Shown in pieces: positions 12,177 to 25,290 of a stretch of DNA of 64,000 nucleotides. The stretch comes from Lactuca virosa. Taxonomy: Eukaryota; Streptophyta; Magnoliopsida; Asterales; Asteraceae. The DNA lies in NCBI GenBank assembly GCA_928212115.1, contig CAKMRJ010005523.1:107270357-107334356 (forward strand), written 5' to 3'. How positions within the stretch are numbered: position 1 is the stretch's first letter; the number at the start of each line of letters is the position of its first letter. Under the pieces are notes generated by a model. That model worked only from the letters and a program-made list of their open reading frames with translations, made no database searches and was not told the origin of the DNA. The position numbers were made by a program, and so were the translations under genes.

Positions 12177-13006
12177 GGCCGGAGGGTGTGACCGCGGTTT
12201 GGGCCGCGGTTTGTGCCGCCTCAGCCGCGCACACCGCCCCCAGACTATGGTTTTGTGCGGTTTTGGGCGCACTACGGCTGTAGAGGACCGCGACACGTGA
12301 TTGGCTGGTGAATGTTTGACCGTTGAACGGTCCTTTTGCGCGTTAATTTTTTTTTCCTTTTTGCCTTTCTTTCCTATATATACACAAACACTTCATTTTT
12401 TTTCACACAATACAAATCATTCTCTCTCAAATTTTTTTTTAAAAAAAAGTATCAATCTCTCTCGAAAATGTCATCTTCTTCATCTTCTGAAGAATTTCAG
12501 ACTATGTTTGATACGGCTGTTGCGTGTGCTCAAATTACGAAATAAACATACGATGATTTATGCAATAACGCAACTGCAAGTTCTCAACGGAGAACACGAA
12601 GATATATTTTCAGTTGCTAGGATTATTCTGAGGACGAGTTATCGGAGAACGACTTTATGTAGTTTGCTTTAGTTATTTTATTTGTGTTTTTTTAAGTTTC
12701 TAGGATTATTTTAATGTCATGTGTGTGTTTTTCCTTTTTTTTTTTTTTTTTGTGTGTGTGTAATGCAATATAATGTTTTTTGAATTTTCAATGTAATATT
12801 TTTTTTTTAATTTTCAAGTAATGAAAAATTATGTTTTTTATTAAAAAGAAGTTTTAATTAAAATAGCTAAAAAAAGAAAAAGAAAATAAAAGTGTGGCAC
12901 CACTCCCTTGGTGTGGCAAGAAACCACACTTGTGTGGTAAAAAATGACGTGACGCTTATGTTGCGGTGGAGGCAGTGCGGTTTCGGTGGCACCACTCTCT
13001 CCAGCC
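12177..13006 (+). mobile_element. PIF/Harbinger-type non-autonomous element, 830 bp, TTA duplication
   Basis: Imperfect terminal repeats GGCCGGAGGGTGTG and (reverse complement of the right end) GGCTGGAGAGAGTG are flanked by TTA on both sides (12174-12176, 13007-13009). The PIF/Harbinger superfamily uses TTA/TAA target duplications. Inside, 12469-12545 encodes MSSSSSSEEFQTMFD, the N-terminal wording of Harbinger-type nucleases. It is cut short and followed by AT-rich filler, so this is a deletion derivative. The GC-rich left end contrasts with the rest. Confidence 0.85.
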
Positions 13007-13546
13007 TTAAACAACTTCTTTTAACTACGTTTTAGCTTTCATAAGTCAAGCTAATAGGAATTATATGTTCTTTGGTGATTTTATTGCAGAGTGGGATACG
13101 AAAGAAGAGATGCGAATGAGGTTTTGTTAAAACACATTGGATAATTTTAATAAATTTATTAATAATGCAACTTTGGTGGAAATTTCAATGGTTGGTTATA
13201 AGTTAATAAAATTAATAAAACTGATGACACGTTGAGTAAACTTGACTGGTTTCTAGCGACGGAAGATGTTACATATGTTTTTCCTAATATAGCTTCTTTG
13301 TCGTTGGATATGAAGCTTTTCTTTTTATTATCACAGACCGGTTATTTTGAAGAATGAATACATTAATTACAGTGTGATTCATTTCAAGCTCTATGATTCC
13401 TGAGATGAATTTGGACAAATTTTATGGTACTATAAGGATTTCTTGGGCCACAACTGATGATAACTTTGTGAAAAATAAATTAAATAAAGTCAAAGAAAAA
13501 TTAATAATTTGAATTACAAAATTAAAAGTTGAAAAAATGAGTATAA

Positions 13547-14620
13547 TGTAACGTCCTAAAAATACTAAGTAAAACTTTTCTTTTAATTCTACAAAAACAA
13601 CCATTCGTTCATTCCAAAACTCAATCAAAGTATAAGGAAAATGTATCAAAAGTCATCAGAGTACAAAACAAATCATAGAGTGCGGAACACTAGTGGATGC
13701 AATGCAATCACGTCGAGCACTTCCCCTTGGAAACGGAAGTACCTGAAATATAAACATGAAACTGTAAGCAGAAAGCTTAGTAAGTTTTCCAAAATGTAAT
13801 ACATCAAACACAAACGGGCCCAACCCAACATACATTGCTTCGGGCCGAGCGCCTATCATACATAATCAGGCCCAACCCATATAATGGCGCCTAGCCCATA
13901 ACATACATAATCGGGCCCAACCCATAACATATAAACACACGCAAGAGACATAAAGACAGTTAGCATCCTACAAACATAATCTACTGGATCGGCATTGGTG
14001 CCTTCGACCCACGACTACAGTAAAAAGACTCACCTCTCAGACGATAATTAGCTGATACTGTTCTCTCAGCCAAAAATACAGATGCTAAACACCACCTATA
14101 TAATCACACAAGGTAAACCTTTAGCCCTCCTTCCAAAACTAGGAATTTGACCAAAAAGTCAACTCAAGTCAAAAGTCAACGGTTAAAGTCAGCGGTCAAA
14201 GTTGACTTTAGTCGACCGCCACATCGTGGCTATCCATGATCACATTGTGGCCCATAAACGACAACACGGACGGGAATTTTCCCAGACGCCATGCCGTGGC
14301 GACCTAAGGCCACGTCGTGGGCACTGGATTCTTAACAGCTTTATGAGTTAAGTTGTTTTCTCCGATTCTAAGAGCTCCAAAGCTCAGATCCTTCCTATGG
14401 TCTATATGGATAAAGTTTCCAACTTTATCCCCTAAGACCCTCCAAGATATTAAGATCTCAAACCCTAGCTCCAAACAAGGCAAAACATAACATGGACTTA
14501 ATCATTAAGCATGAAATCTTGAAAGTTCCTTGTCCATCAGCTTCAGAGGAGTTTCTAGCACCAACACTTAACATAAAAATGTGTGTTTTACAAACATGCA
14601 TGTCCAATGCATGTCTTGAA
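13547..14620 (-). mobile_element. Truncated LTR C, close relative of LTR B
   Basis: Starts TGTAACGTCC inside the LINE endonuclease and follows LTR B closely (for example the AAAGTTTCCAACTTTATCCC and TTAAGATCTCAAACCCTAG stretches) until about 14620. There it stops abruptly at a 32-bp repeat. About 600 bp of LTR and its second end are missing. It has palindrome pairs centred at 14224/14245 and 14294/14315. Confidence 0.85.
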
Positions 14621-14701
14621 CTTATGTAAAACCACTTTTAAATCATCGTGTTCTTATGTAAAACCACTTTTAAATCATCGTGAACTTATGTAAAACCACT
14701 T
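14621..14701. repeat. 32-bp direct repeat, 2.5 copies, at a breakpoint
   Basis: A unit containing AAAACCACTTTTAAATCATC is repeated with period 32 (starts 14621, 14653, 14685). An identical 32-bp copy lies at 17913-17944. The array sits exactly between truncated LTR C and the truncated copia element, which suggests templated filler at a repaired break. Confidence 0.9.
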
Positions 14702-15937
14702 AGGGAAGCAAAGGCAACCAAAAACACGTAAGTGGTCATAAGTTGGGTGGCGACGAAAAAGGCGGAAGTGGGGTTTGTCATTAGAAATGGAGATAGATGG
14801 GAGAATATTTAGTAAATGGGCAGCCATGTGGAGGGCCTCGGGCCAAAACGGGGGAAGAAGATGGGAGTGAAAGAGAAGAGTTTGCATCATATTATTGGTA
14901 GTGCAAATCATGTGTTCAGATCTCCCATTTTGTTGAGAGGTATGAGGACATGAGAAACGAAAGGTAATGCCATGAGAGGCAAGGTGGTCATGAAACGAGT
15001 TGTTGTTGTACTCCCCCCCCCCCCCCGGTTATCACATTGTAATTGCTTGATGGTACCCCCGAATTGAGTTTTTTATGATGTTAGAGAGATGTAAAATATT
15101 TTGAAACACTTCAAATTTATGTTTAAGAGGATAAACCCAAAGATAATGTGTATAATGATCAAGGAATAAAACATAATATTTCAAACCACCATTACTAAAA
15201 ATAGGAGATGTCCAAACATCAAAATGTATAATCTCAAAAGGTGTAGAAACAATACAACTAGATAGAGAAAAGGGAAGTCTAGTGTGTTTTCCAAGTTGAC
15301 AAGCTTGGAAAGATACATTATTTTTAGGTAAACGACATGAAATAGAACTACTATAAAATAAATGCTTCAAGACTTGATTGTCGGGATAACCGAGTTGTTG
15401 GTGCCAAGTGGTGGATGAAGTAGAGATGAACGTATGACTGGTGGAGCTGGTGACAGGATATAGAGGGCTAGAGTTATCACAACGGATGATAGGACGACGA
15501 GTCTGGTAATCAAGAATAGTAAAACCATAAGGATCAAAATCAATACATAAATTATTAGAAATGGTAAATTTACGAACATATATGAGGTTTTTAATAATAT
15601 TGGGTGTGATAAGAACATTTTGTAAGTGGAGGGTACGGTAAATATTTGGAATAGGAAAAATGGAGTGTCCAGAGGTCACAAAAGGTATTGCAGAACCATT
15701 ACCGACATGAATAGAGCGAGACTAATTATTATTAGAGACGGGTTTAAGAATACCTGCATTGGCGTGAACGTGATCGGTTTCTCCTGTGTCCATGACCCAA
15801 CCACCATTTCCCGAATCATTTAAAGACATAGTATTGAATAAGTTTGAGAGCGAAGTGGGCTGATCATTACCGAGGTAGGCCCACGGGGGCTGATCTAGGC
15901 TAGAAAATTGCATATGGGCTTGAGGGGCTACTGTCAT
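14702..15937 (-). pseudogene. Copia protease to integrase remnant
   Basis: 15722-15937 contains the protease active-site segment WVMDTGETDHV (the family usually has DTGA). 15032-15679 holds GAG-pre-integrase (TTWHQQLGYPDNQVLKHL, with CQLGK as the downstream zinc ligand region) and the first integrase Asp (IHFDVWTSP). 14702-14911 resumes after the C run with the integrase C-terminal segment (PFWPEALHMAAHLLN, VFGCLCFP). The frame is broken at the poly-C tract and the protein is truncated by the breakpoint at 14701. Confidence 0.82.
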
Positions 15938-16027
15938 GGGTTGGAAAGGAGTTGATGGCCTGCTACCGAGAAGACATGGGCCACCAGAAGTGGGCCTGTT
16001 CCAATTTTGATTGCTGAAGTGTGTCGG

Positions 16028-16867
16028 CTAAGAAACATAGTGAGGAGGAGCCCATTTCTGTTGGGCCGGAGGAGATGGAGTCCATGTTTGGGAAAGAGAG
16101 ATTGGCGGTGGAAAATAAACCCACCCGTATTGGGTGTTACATGGGTGTTGACCAAAAGCAGTTTGACCAGAGGACTGCTGGCGTCGTTGGCGGTTATTGC
16201 GACCTCCACCTCGGCGGTGATTGTTTCCCATGTAGGTTTCGCCCCCTCCCCCACGATGCAACGGTGAGGGTGAAGCAGTAGCATGAAGCATAGAAGGAGA
16301 GGAGGAGTGGTTCTCATGAGAAGGGAGAGTGAAACGGTGATTATTGAGTCTTGATTCTTCAACCAATAGCATCGATCGCATCTCATAAAATGTGGGAGGA
16401 GGTTTTGAGAATTGGATAAATCTGGCAACGCTTTCATACTTGCTAGGGAGACCGTTTAATGGATGAAGTACAACAGTTCGATCCTTGACTTTTTCATCGA
16501 TACCCTCTAATAAATCTGCAATCTTCTTTACTTTCTCACAATAATCATGAATGGTGAGATTTCCCAAGGTTATGTTTTTGAGTTCATCTTCTAGTTGCAT
16601 TGAAGCAGATTCTTTGTCATCACAGAAAAGAGCTTGAAGGTTCAACCATACTCTACGAGCAGTGGCTTTGATGGAGTAAGCTGAAGTGATGAGCTTTTTG
16701 AGATATTAAACCAAAAGGCATAGTTTAACGAGTTGGTCGAGTTCCTGCCATTCCGTGTCAGTATGAGGTTTGTTGAGGGGGGGGGGGGGGGGGGGGGGGG
16801 TCGTGGGTTTCGTTGATGTGATCAGCAACACCATAGGTTTTATGGAGGAGCTGCTGACGTTAGTCAT
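16028..16867 (-). pseudogene. Copia gag remnant (UBN2 type)
   Basis: The likely start ATG is at 16867 (MTNVSSSSIKP), followed by a Pro tract encoded by the G run. After a frame change, 16645-16028 encodes the UBN2-type gag core (MQLEDELKNITLGNLTIHDY, then GLPSKYESVARFI) and a His/Pro/Ser-rich tail. No intact zinc knuckle is visible. The break at the homopolymer separates the N-terminus from the core. Confidence 0.8.
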
Positions 16868-16970
16868 TGTGAAGAAGAAGAAGAACAGTAGAGAGGGGAA
16901 GAAGAAGGACAAAGTGTCAACAGAAGGGTGGGTCAACTTAGGTGCAGGATCGGCTAGGGTTAGAGGTATA

Positions 16971-16982
16971 GCTCTGATACCA
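16971..16982 (-). promoter_or_regulatory. Primer-binding site, initiator Met-tRNA type
   Basis: The minus strand reads TGGTATCAGAGC directly inside the LTR, a match to the 3' end of initiator Met-tRNA. Confidence 0.93.
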
Positions 16983-17130
16983 TGATAATCTGCATATTCC
17001 CCACGACCCATATCCATTCAATAACAAGTGTATAAATACAAGATGCTATATGGCCCAATATATATATTGGGTTACCAATGCCAAGTTATATACAAGACTA
17101 GTACAAATACATAAACTATATCCGCTAACA
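16983..17130 (-). repeat. 5' LTR of the RE1-like copia, 148 bp
   Basis: The minus strand reads TGTTAGCGGATATAG...GATTATCA, bounded inside by the PBS. The short length fits small copia elements. A TATAAATA-like box lies near 17029-17036 on the plus strand, so promoter assignment is uncertain. Confidence 0.85.
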
Positions 17131-18684
<1,554 letters not shown>

Positions 18685-18701
18685 TAATTTATGAGATATT
18701 T

Positions 18702-20103
18702 TTTTAGAACAACTGCATATTCATATATTGAAAATTTATAGCAAGAAACTAGAAAAAAAAAAAAAAAAAACAAATTACAAAGGTTTTAAGAGGCAAGCAT
18801 TCCGAACTACATCGGAGTTGGAAGCTCGATTGTTTAACCAAGAAAAAGACTTAAGCACCATACAATCAAATATAGAGCTCTTTTTAACATGCAAATGATA
18901 AAAAAAAAAAAAAAAAAAACAATTACATAGCCCCCAGATGAACCAACATGTAGTGAAAACAATCACTTCTAAATGTCGTTTCTCGGTAGAAGGGAGATGA
19001 CTATCATCTATCTATGACAACCACTCCTTGATGGAAGGCAATACTAGAAATGCCAAATCACACCATCTCACGACAGGTCTCCAAACATCTAGCGAAACCT
19101 AACAAAGAAAGAATAGATGTTATGTAGATTTCACACCAAATCCACAAACCGAACAAGAAATGGAGGGAAAATCTATTTATCAGAGAGAGATTAAGATGTG
19201 TGGGTAATTTATCCAAGGAGAAGCCCCATAAGAACATATTGACTCGTCTAGGTACCACCTTGCACCAACTCGTGACAACCCCACCATCAACCACGGAAAG
19301 ACTCTCGAGATGATTACGTGTAACCTGCACCGAGAAGTCACCCAAAGGATCTAAAAGACCACTAGAGACGATCTAAAGAAGATGAAATGGAGATATTGAG
19401 TAACAAGACACAAGAGAGGAAAATTGTTCTTGCTCACGACCTCCATGAACTATTATGCGCCAATTCACAACCATTACCCATTCAACCAACGATCACACAC
19501 CAAGCAATCAAGGTTAAGATCGAGTCTGAACAAACTATCAAATCTTGATTTTAGAGGCTTTTTACCAATCCAAACTTCATGCCAAAAAAGAATAGAATCC
19601 CCATAGCCCAATCGTTTCTCCAACGTAGACAAATGAATCAAGTTAGAGGTATGCATCTGACGAATTACAGTAATAATCTTAGACCATGCTCCACCTGAAT
19701 ACTTGCATCTCAAAGGGCCAAGGCCTCCATCAGAGTTGTAAATACCTGTCACCAGCTTCACCCAATACGACTGAGAGTCAGTAACAAAACGTCATCGCCA
19801 CTTTTTCAATAAAGCATTGTTAAAAACCGAAAGACTTCGGATAAAAAGCCCTCCCTTTTCAAATGAAGTGAACACTTGAGTCCACTCAACCCAATTAAGC
19901 AAGTTTTCGACCATCAGAATCTCATCCCCAAAAGAAGGTACTCCTTAGGGAATCCCAAGGTTTAAGAACCCCAACAGGCATCTTATAAATTGACATGTAA
20001 TAAGTGCCTAAACTTCCAAGAACTGACTTGACAAGGGTAGCTCGACCTCCCAAAGAAAGGCACTTGGCTTTCCAATAATAAAGTATGGCCTTCAATTTGG
20101 AAA
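18702..20103 (-). mobile_element. 5'-truncated LINE with 17-bp target duplication
   Basis: TAATTTATGAGATATTT occurs at 18685-18701 and again at 20104-20120, exactly flanking the element. On the minus strand, 19474-19761 encodes the region just after RT (GGLGPLRCKYSGGAW..., then GDSILFWHEVWIG). 19058-19345 encodes the zf-RVT-like domain (SWCKVVPRRVNMFLWGFSLDKLP). 18775-18966 encodes the C-terminal end (SFSWLNNRAS). Only the 3' 1.4 kb is present, as is usual for LINEs that stop reverse transcription early. The T run at the left end (18702-18705) is a very short tail relic. Several frameshifts make it dead. Confidence 0.9.
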
Positions 20104-20120
20104 TAATTTATGAGATATTT

Positions 20121-20824
20121 AAAACCGACACGAAAAAGATATTTGAAATCGACTTGTTACAAGTAGAGTTGAGTTCGGTAATTGAGCTACTCGAGTGCAT
20201 TATCGAGGCGAGCTTAATATAGTATAACTATATTTACACTTTTACCATTTGTTTATTCATATTTACATATTTTAGAATCGAATTGTCGAACTCACAACCT
20301 TAATCGTATTTCCATTTCAATTTAATGTAATTTTATTTTATAAAAGTAATCGAGTCAAGTCGAGCCAATGCGAATGCCTCCGTTATTTTATTGAGCTCAA
20401 TCCGAGTTTCCACCTTGGCAATACTCGACTCGACTCGCTCAATATAAAAACACTCCTAAATTATATAAACTATTAAAACCTCTAGATAATCTAAAAAGTT
20501 TGTCAATCGTTTAATACGGCAATTACCAAAGTATAGTTCAAATTATGATTTCCATTAAATGAGTTTTTTGAGTTCAACCTCAAAAAGTATAGTTCTTATG
20601 AATTTTTAAATAATTCGAGCTCAAATATTTCACAAGAATAAAATTCGAGGGCAAATTACCTAGTCCAATTTGAAACAAAACCGAAATATCCAAATCAATA
20701 ACAATGGGATCAAAGAAACTTAAAATTATGTGAAAAAGTGAAAGTGTTCAACGTCTTCAAACAACAAACAATGAAATAAAAACAACTGATAATACTCCTC
20801 CTAATCCATACTCATAATCTCAAA
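20121..20824. other. Intergenic, downstream of the bHLH-MYC_N gene
   Basis: AT-rich, no supported gene. 20170-20430 has repeated CGAGTCAAGTCGAG/ACTCGACTCG wording that could be a decayed small transposon, but no clean ends were found. The last 150 bases are likely the 3' UTR of the minus-strand gene. Confidence 0.5.
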
Positions 20825-22964
20825 TCACTCCAAGAAAGTTTCCATAACATCAGAATACATCGAGGCCTCATTGTTCCTGTATTCTCCATTAGGGTTGTTA
20901 TTATGCTTAAGGTGATCAAGTGATGAAGATGATGAAGAAGAAGTCGCCATTCTCACAGGCAAATTAAAGCTCCTCTTATACTTATTATGATCCACTTTTC
21001 CCCCACCCTGATCCGAATTTGTATTATCCAAACTCAAGAAATCATTTGGGTTCTTCATTTCCGGGCCCGGGTTGTTTTCAAGCCCACCCGTGAGTGCATT
21101 AAAGAAACTAAGCCCATTGGGCCATTTGATGTCCCCTTGTCCATGGTCCTGGCCCATCATGGGTTCCATTTGGGGTGGTTCGGATGAGTGAGGGAGGAGG
21201 AACATGTGGGTTTCGTCTTTTTGGGGGTACCCAAGTTGGGCCGGGTTGTGGAAGTTGGGTGATGGGATTGTTCTTGGTGGGGCCCAGTTGTAGAGGGGCG
21301 ACGGACGGGTGGGGATGGGCGGTTGCTTTAGCGGGATTGTGGCGGCTGATGGCGGCGGTGACATGTTGGCTCGGGTCGATGCGAATAGTTGGGAAAGGTA
21401 AAAACCAGATTGGTAGCCGAGTGACTCGAATGTGTGACGCATTCTAAGCACGAAATGGAGGTCTTCTGGTATCTGAAAAACATAACAAAATAAAAAAATT
21501 TGTCAATGGTTCGAGTCTTAGCAACAACAAGTACCAAAGTTTCATACTCTGCTGATAGTCATCTAACAGACTACTGTGTACCTGAATACGTGACTAGGTA
21601 GATCATTATGTACCGACTCATGGATCGTTGGAAGAATAATTTTTTTTTTTTTTTTTTTTAAATAGTTATGTTTGATATGATTCTCAAAAATAGTTATTAC
21701 ATTATTACATAAGAATCCAAAGGTGAAAAAGTGAATAGTACAATGGTAGTAAGGTACAATGCATCAAAGATCATGTATTACTATTTTTAGCACACCCAGG
21801 TTTCCCTGACCCGACCCGACCCATTTGTGTATGAAAAAAGGGAAATAGATTTAAACTTACAATCTTGCATGAACCGAGTTGCAAAAGGCCATGGCCAGCT
21901 TGAATGACAGCTATAGTCTGTGAAAGTCAAAATCAAAATATTTATTACGACTTCAAAAATTTTAAATTTAAATTGTAGATTGTTTTTTTTCTCCATTTTA
22001 TAATTTATTTTAATAATCGGTCATATGAATACCCAAAATAATCATCAAAAGCTCACCTGAATCCCTGAATCAAATTGTTCAGTCCATTCAGTAGGAATCT
22101 GCAAAAATAAAAATGGAAAAGTTGATAAAACTCAAGAGATTATTACCTTACAAACTCAGTAACAATGAATAATGATGAAAATAAGTGTTTGTGTGTGTGT
22201 GTGTGTGTGTGTTCTTGAGAAGCATACAGCATCGAAAGAACTTTGCCAGTAATTAGAAATATTCTGTTCAGATTCCGAAGGCTCTTTGAACACCCATTTA
22301 TGACATTTATCAGAAGCAACTTTCCCCATTAATCTGCATCTCAAGACGATCAAACGAAATCAGAAAACCCTAATTGAAATCTCCATTATCGCATCTTGCT
22401 GGTTTTTAAGCTTTGAGAATAAAATCATTGAAGAAGTTATAAAAAAAATAAATTAATAAACACCTACCAAGTACCCACCCTTCTCCATAATTATACAGTT
22501 GAATCGACATTTTGCTGAATGATTTCTTAACTTGATCTTCACCTCCATCCATTTCTTCACCTCTTCCTCTGCAAAACCCATCTTCCCACATCAACATCCT
22601 GAAAAATTAACCAGAAATCAACATGAATAATCGAATCCCGAGTTTGATTTCAAGAAGAAAGAAAAGAGCTACAGTAGAAGAAGAGAACTCACAAGCTACC
22701 ATTGTCGTCTCCTACTTTACACCCATTACCACCTCGAAGTCGCCTGAAAACAAAGGAGAAATCAAATTAAACTACAGAAACGACGATTGATTTCCGTTTT
22801 AATTTCAAAATGATGAGAGATTGAGGAGAATACGGGCGAGGGCGAATGGTCCAGAACACAGAATAAGTCCAATCGGAGTTGATACAGAGGTTTCTGAGAG
22901 TTTCGTGAAGAGCTAACATTCCTATAGCTTCTTTGCCTCTGTCTGCTGATCCTGAACCCGCCAT
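20825..22964 (-). CDS. bHLH-MYC_N-domain protein (LHW-like N-terminal family, no bHLH)
   Basis: Seven exons on the minus strand, all with GT-AG borders and continuous phase: 22834-22964, 22693-22743, 22479-22598, 22228-22333, 22057-22098, 21861-21917, 20825-21472. The total is 1155 nt, 384 residues and a TGA stop. Residues about 10-180 (LALHETLRNLCINSDWTYSV, later YNYGEGLMGKVAS, WVFKEP, IQTIAVIQAGHGLLQLGS) match the bHLH-MYC/R2R3-MYB N-terminal domain (PF14215). The C-terminal half is Pro/Ser/Asn-rich with no bHLH or kinase motif. Arabidopsis relatives of this layout (At1g60060, At5g53900 type, from memory) are labelled 'WNK-related', although they lack a kinase domain. The likely role is in nuclear protein-protein interaction around transcription factors. 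It looks intact and is the only clearly functional multi-exon host gene here. The start is the first ATG, in MAGSGSADRGKEAIGML. Confidence 0.88.
22181..22211. repeat. (TG)n microsatellite in intron 4 of the bHLH-MYC_N gene
   Basis: A GT run immediately inside intron 4, about 17 bp from the splice donor at 22227. Length change here could affect splicing only weakly. Confidence 0.85.
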
Positions 22965-23061
22965 TTTTGTTTCTTTCTGCTAGCTCGTTTTTGAAATTGT
23001 AATGGTAGAAGGATTTACGTGAGAATGTGGAAGGGTTTTTGTAAGCAGCTTTGGTTGTCAA

Positions 23062-23994
23062 TGGTGAATTCCTGGATTCATCTCTGTGAAAAGAATTGCG
23101 CTGTTCTTACCCTCTCTCTTAATTGACAATTACTCAAAAAATTACAAAAGCAACAAAGAAACTATAAATTTGAGAAAAGGTGTGTTCGTTGTTTTTAATT
23201 ATAAAAGACGATACTGATCAGGGATTAGCAGGCGTGGTTATCATCTTTTTAATTATAAACTAGAAAGGTTACCCCGCTACGTGGGGGCCAGAAGCTTTCA
23301 ATGTTGTTTCCGAATTGATAAATATGACAGACATAGAAAGTGCAAGGATGAAAAGTCCGGGCTTTGCCCCGGACAAAAAATGTAAAAGTTTTGACTGCAA
23401 GGACCAGAAGTGTAAAAATGGCTAAAGAATTAAAGGGGTAGGAATTAGCAACTTTTTAGAAAATGGATCAAAGTTGTCAAACCGTTAAAGTTTTGTGGCC
23501 AAACTTTAAATATTAAAAGGTTCCAAAAAAGTGTAAAAATATTGATTGCAAGGACCAAAAGTGTCAAAATTGGTAAAGAATAATGACCAAAGTTGCCAAA
23601 AAGCATCCAAATTTAGTATTCTTAACTTCCAACAATAATACAGGGACCAATTCTGCCAAAAAAATGGGAAGTTGAATGGAACACAAACAAAGGACATGAA
23701 TAAATTAATTAAAGAAGTACATGGACCGAAAATATAATTCAAGGGACCAAAGTTGGACAAAATATGTCAAGTTAACTATTCATTTTCTCCACAACTTTAA
23801 TATATATATAATAATGTGTATTATCATCTGCAAATTAAATAAAAAAATAGAAATATTGATTAAAATAACTAAGGCCGTTAGGAGTGAGCATGAAGGACGG
23901 TCGGCTAACTAAGCCACTAGGCCGTCCCAGAAGCGATGATAGGACAACTGTTCAGGACCCATTTCTTGTAGGGGCCAATAATTTTTAAGGAATT

Positions 23995-23998
<4 letters not shown>
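23062..23998. other. Intergenic upstream region with unclassified repeat
   Basis: No gene. From about 23265 it begins GGTTACCCCGCTACGTGGGG and contains repeated 'GCAAGGACCAAAAGTGT' wording (23397, 23547) plus GGACCAAAGTTG-like phrases (23640-23760). This is probably a non-coding repeat derived from an unclassified transposon. CCGGGCTTTGCCCCGG (23368-23384) is a short perfect-armed hairpin. The promoter of the bHLH-MYC_N gene should lie in 22965-23260. Confidence 0.5.

Positions 23999-24056
<58 letters not shown>
23999..24056. repeat. (TA)n microsatellite, left of the foldback element
   Basis: An uninterrupted AT run immediately left of the foldback element. Confidence 0.95.
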
Positions 24057-24057
<1 letters not shown>

Positions 24058-24059
<2 letters not shown>

Positions 24060-24431
24060 TCCGGTAAGAAAGAAATTTTTGGTGGGAAGGTAAGAAGTTT
24101 TTTTTCTATATATTTTTTTTTGACGAACAAAATAAATGAATAACTAGATGATTCATTTGTAAGATGATTCACAAGAAAAAAATTCTCAAAAAAACATCTT
24201 TATGATTCATTTTTAAGTAAATTAAGAAAAAAATTCACTTTTATGACAATTTTATTGAATAACAACAAAATCATTGTATAAATGAATCATCGAGATGTTT
24301 TTTTGAGAATTTTTTCTTGTGAATCATCTTACAAATGAATCATCTAATGATTCATTTTGTTTGTTCGCGAAAAAAATATGTAGAAAAAAAACTTCTTACC
24401 TTCCTACCAAAAATTTCCTTCTTATTTGATC
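24058..24431. mobile_element. Foldback/MITE-like element, about 374 bp, long inverted arms
   Basis: Outer ends GATCCGGTAAGAAAGAAATT and (reverse complement of the right end) GATCAAATAAGAAGGAAATT. The arms run about 150 bp each, with shared AAATTTTTGGTGGGAAGGTAAG-like and TGATTCATTTGTAAGATG-like stretches around a short loop near 24215-24280. Both sides abut TA-rich microsatellites, so the target duplication (perhaps TA) cannot be read. No coding capacity. Confidence 0.8.
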
Positions 24432-24434
24432 TTG

Positions 24435-24435
24435 A

Positions 24436-24525
<90 letters not shown>
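24435..24525. repeat. (CT)n(TA)n compound microsatellite
   Basis: A CT run (24435-24458) passes into a TA run (24459-24525). Confidence 0.95.
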
Positions 24526-24528
<3 letters not shown>

Positions 24529-24704
24529 TATATTTAAAATTAATACAAATAATTTTTAAAAAATTATTGTAAAAAAAAAAACTTGATGTTTGTGCCCTTT
24601 TTTCCTCTCACCCCAGGCCCAATATTTGTTTGGAACGGCCATGTCAGCCACGACTCACATCGTTTCAGGTGTATGGCCTACGCCGAGCTTGGCTCCCTCA
24701 TGCC

Positions 24705-24786
<82 letters not shown>

Positions 24787-24942
24787 TGGTGATTTATATT
24801 GTCAATGTTATTTAAGTGTAATGGATTAATTTGTTGACCAAATATCATCTTAATAAACATTGAAGGACTAAAGGTACTACAGAGTGCATACATGTTTGAG
24901 TTTGTTCAAGATTGAAAGTACACTACTATTTAACGCAAAGTC
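24526..24942. other. Intergenic strip with (CT)n(CA)n microsatellite
   Basis: No gene. A compound CT/CA microsatellite occupies about 24709-24786. The rest is unremarkable flank up to the outer gypsy LTR. The 5-mer left of the LTR is AAGTC (24938-24942). The partner copy would be beyond the window. Confidence 0.7.
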
Positions 24943-25290
24943 TGTAACGACCCAATTTTCAAAAGAAAATTTTCATTTTTAATTACCCAAAATACTTTCC
25001 ACAAACAATGAAATCCCAAATACAATTGTTTTCAAAAATCATAACAATTACAATTTTATTTCACAACATCAGAGTGTCCCATAAAAACGTCTGAGAGAGA
25101 GTGCACGCCGCGCCATCAAACCTTGCCCTTGCCCTTAGGCTCGGATGTACTTGAAACAAATCCACAAACTGTAAGCTAATGCTTAGTGAGTTCCACAGAG
25201 CATACCCCACACACACTCTACATAACACATATCATATTAGCTATAAAAGCTACATATATCACATAATCCATGCATACAAACATATAAGGA

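Larger units (their letters stand above)
10021..13546 (+). pseudogene. Degenerate LINE (non-LTR retrotransposon): ORF1 and endonuclease
   Basis: The 5' part (10044-10270) has an RRM-like stretch (MSVSFCITYFP). 10750-10944 encodes the ORF1 segment common in plant LINEs (AFKKVVGTWGKVMF, then KRVCINT). 12000-12170 matches the endonuclease start (VVVRGEWVNYNFIYFMVNVDAQ-like). After the PIF insert, 13020-13450 gives NYMFFGDF, ATLVEISMVGYKL and SKLDWFLATEDV, the exo/endonuclease core and C-terminal motifs. Stops and frameshifts are everywhere. Stowaway (11546-11798) and PIF (12177-13006) MITEs interrupt it, and LTR C truncates it. No RT domain is present. Identification rests on motif order and is moderately sure. 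Confidence 0.68.
14702..17130 (-). mobile_element. Truncated Ty1/copia element, RE1-like, 5' half only
   Basis: The minus-strand order is LTR (16983-17130), PBS, gag, protease and the beginning of integrase, then an abrupt stop at 14701. RT, RNase H and the 3' LTR are missing. The right flank beyond 17130 gives no second duplication copy to check. Long G and C runs (16778-16800, 15013-15027) fall in its coding part and could be assembly-sensitive. Confidence 0.85.

Noticed and set aside
20170..20430. Possible small transposon with CGAGTC/GACTCG repeats
   Set aside because: No clear terminal repeats or duplication could be found.
24583..24829. Open frames rich in SLSLSL and THTHTH
   Set aside because: Translation of a CT/CA microsatellite.
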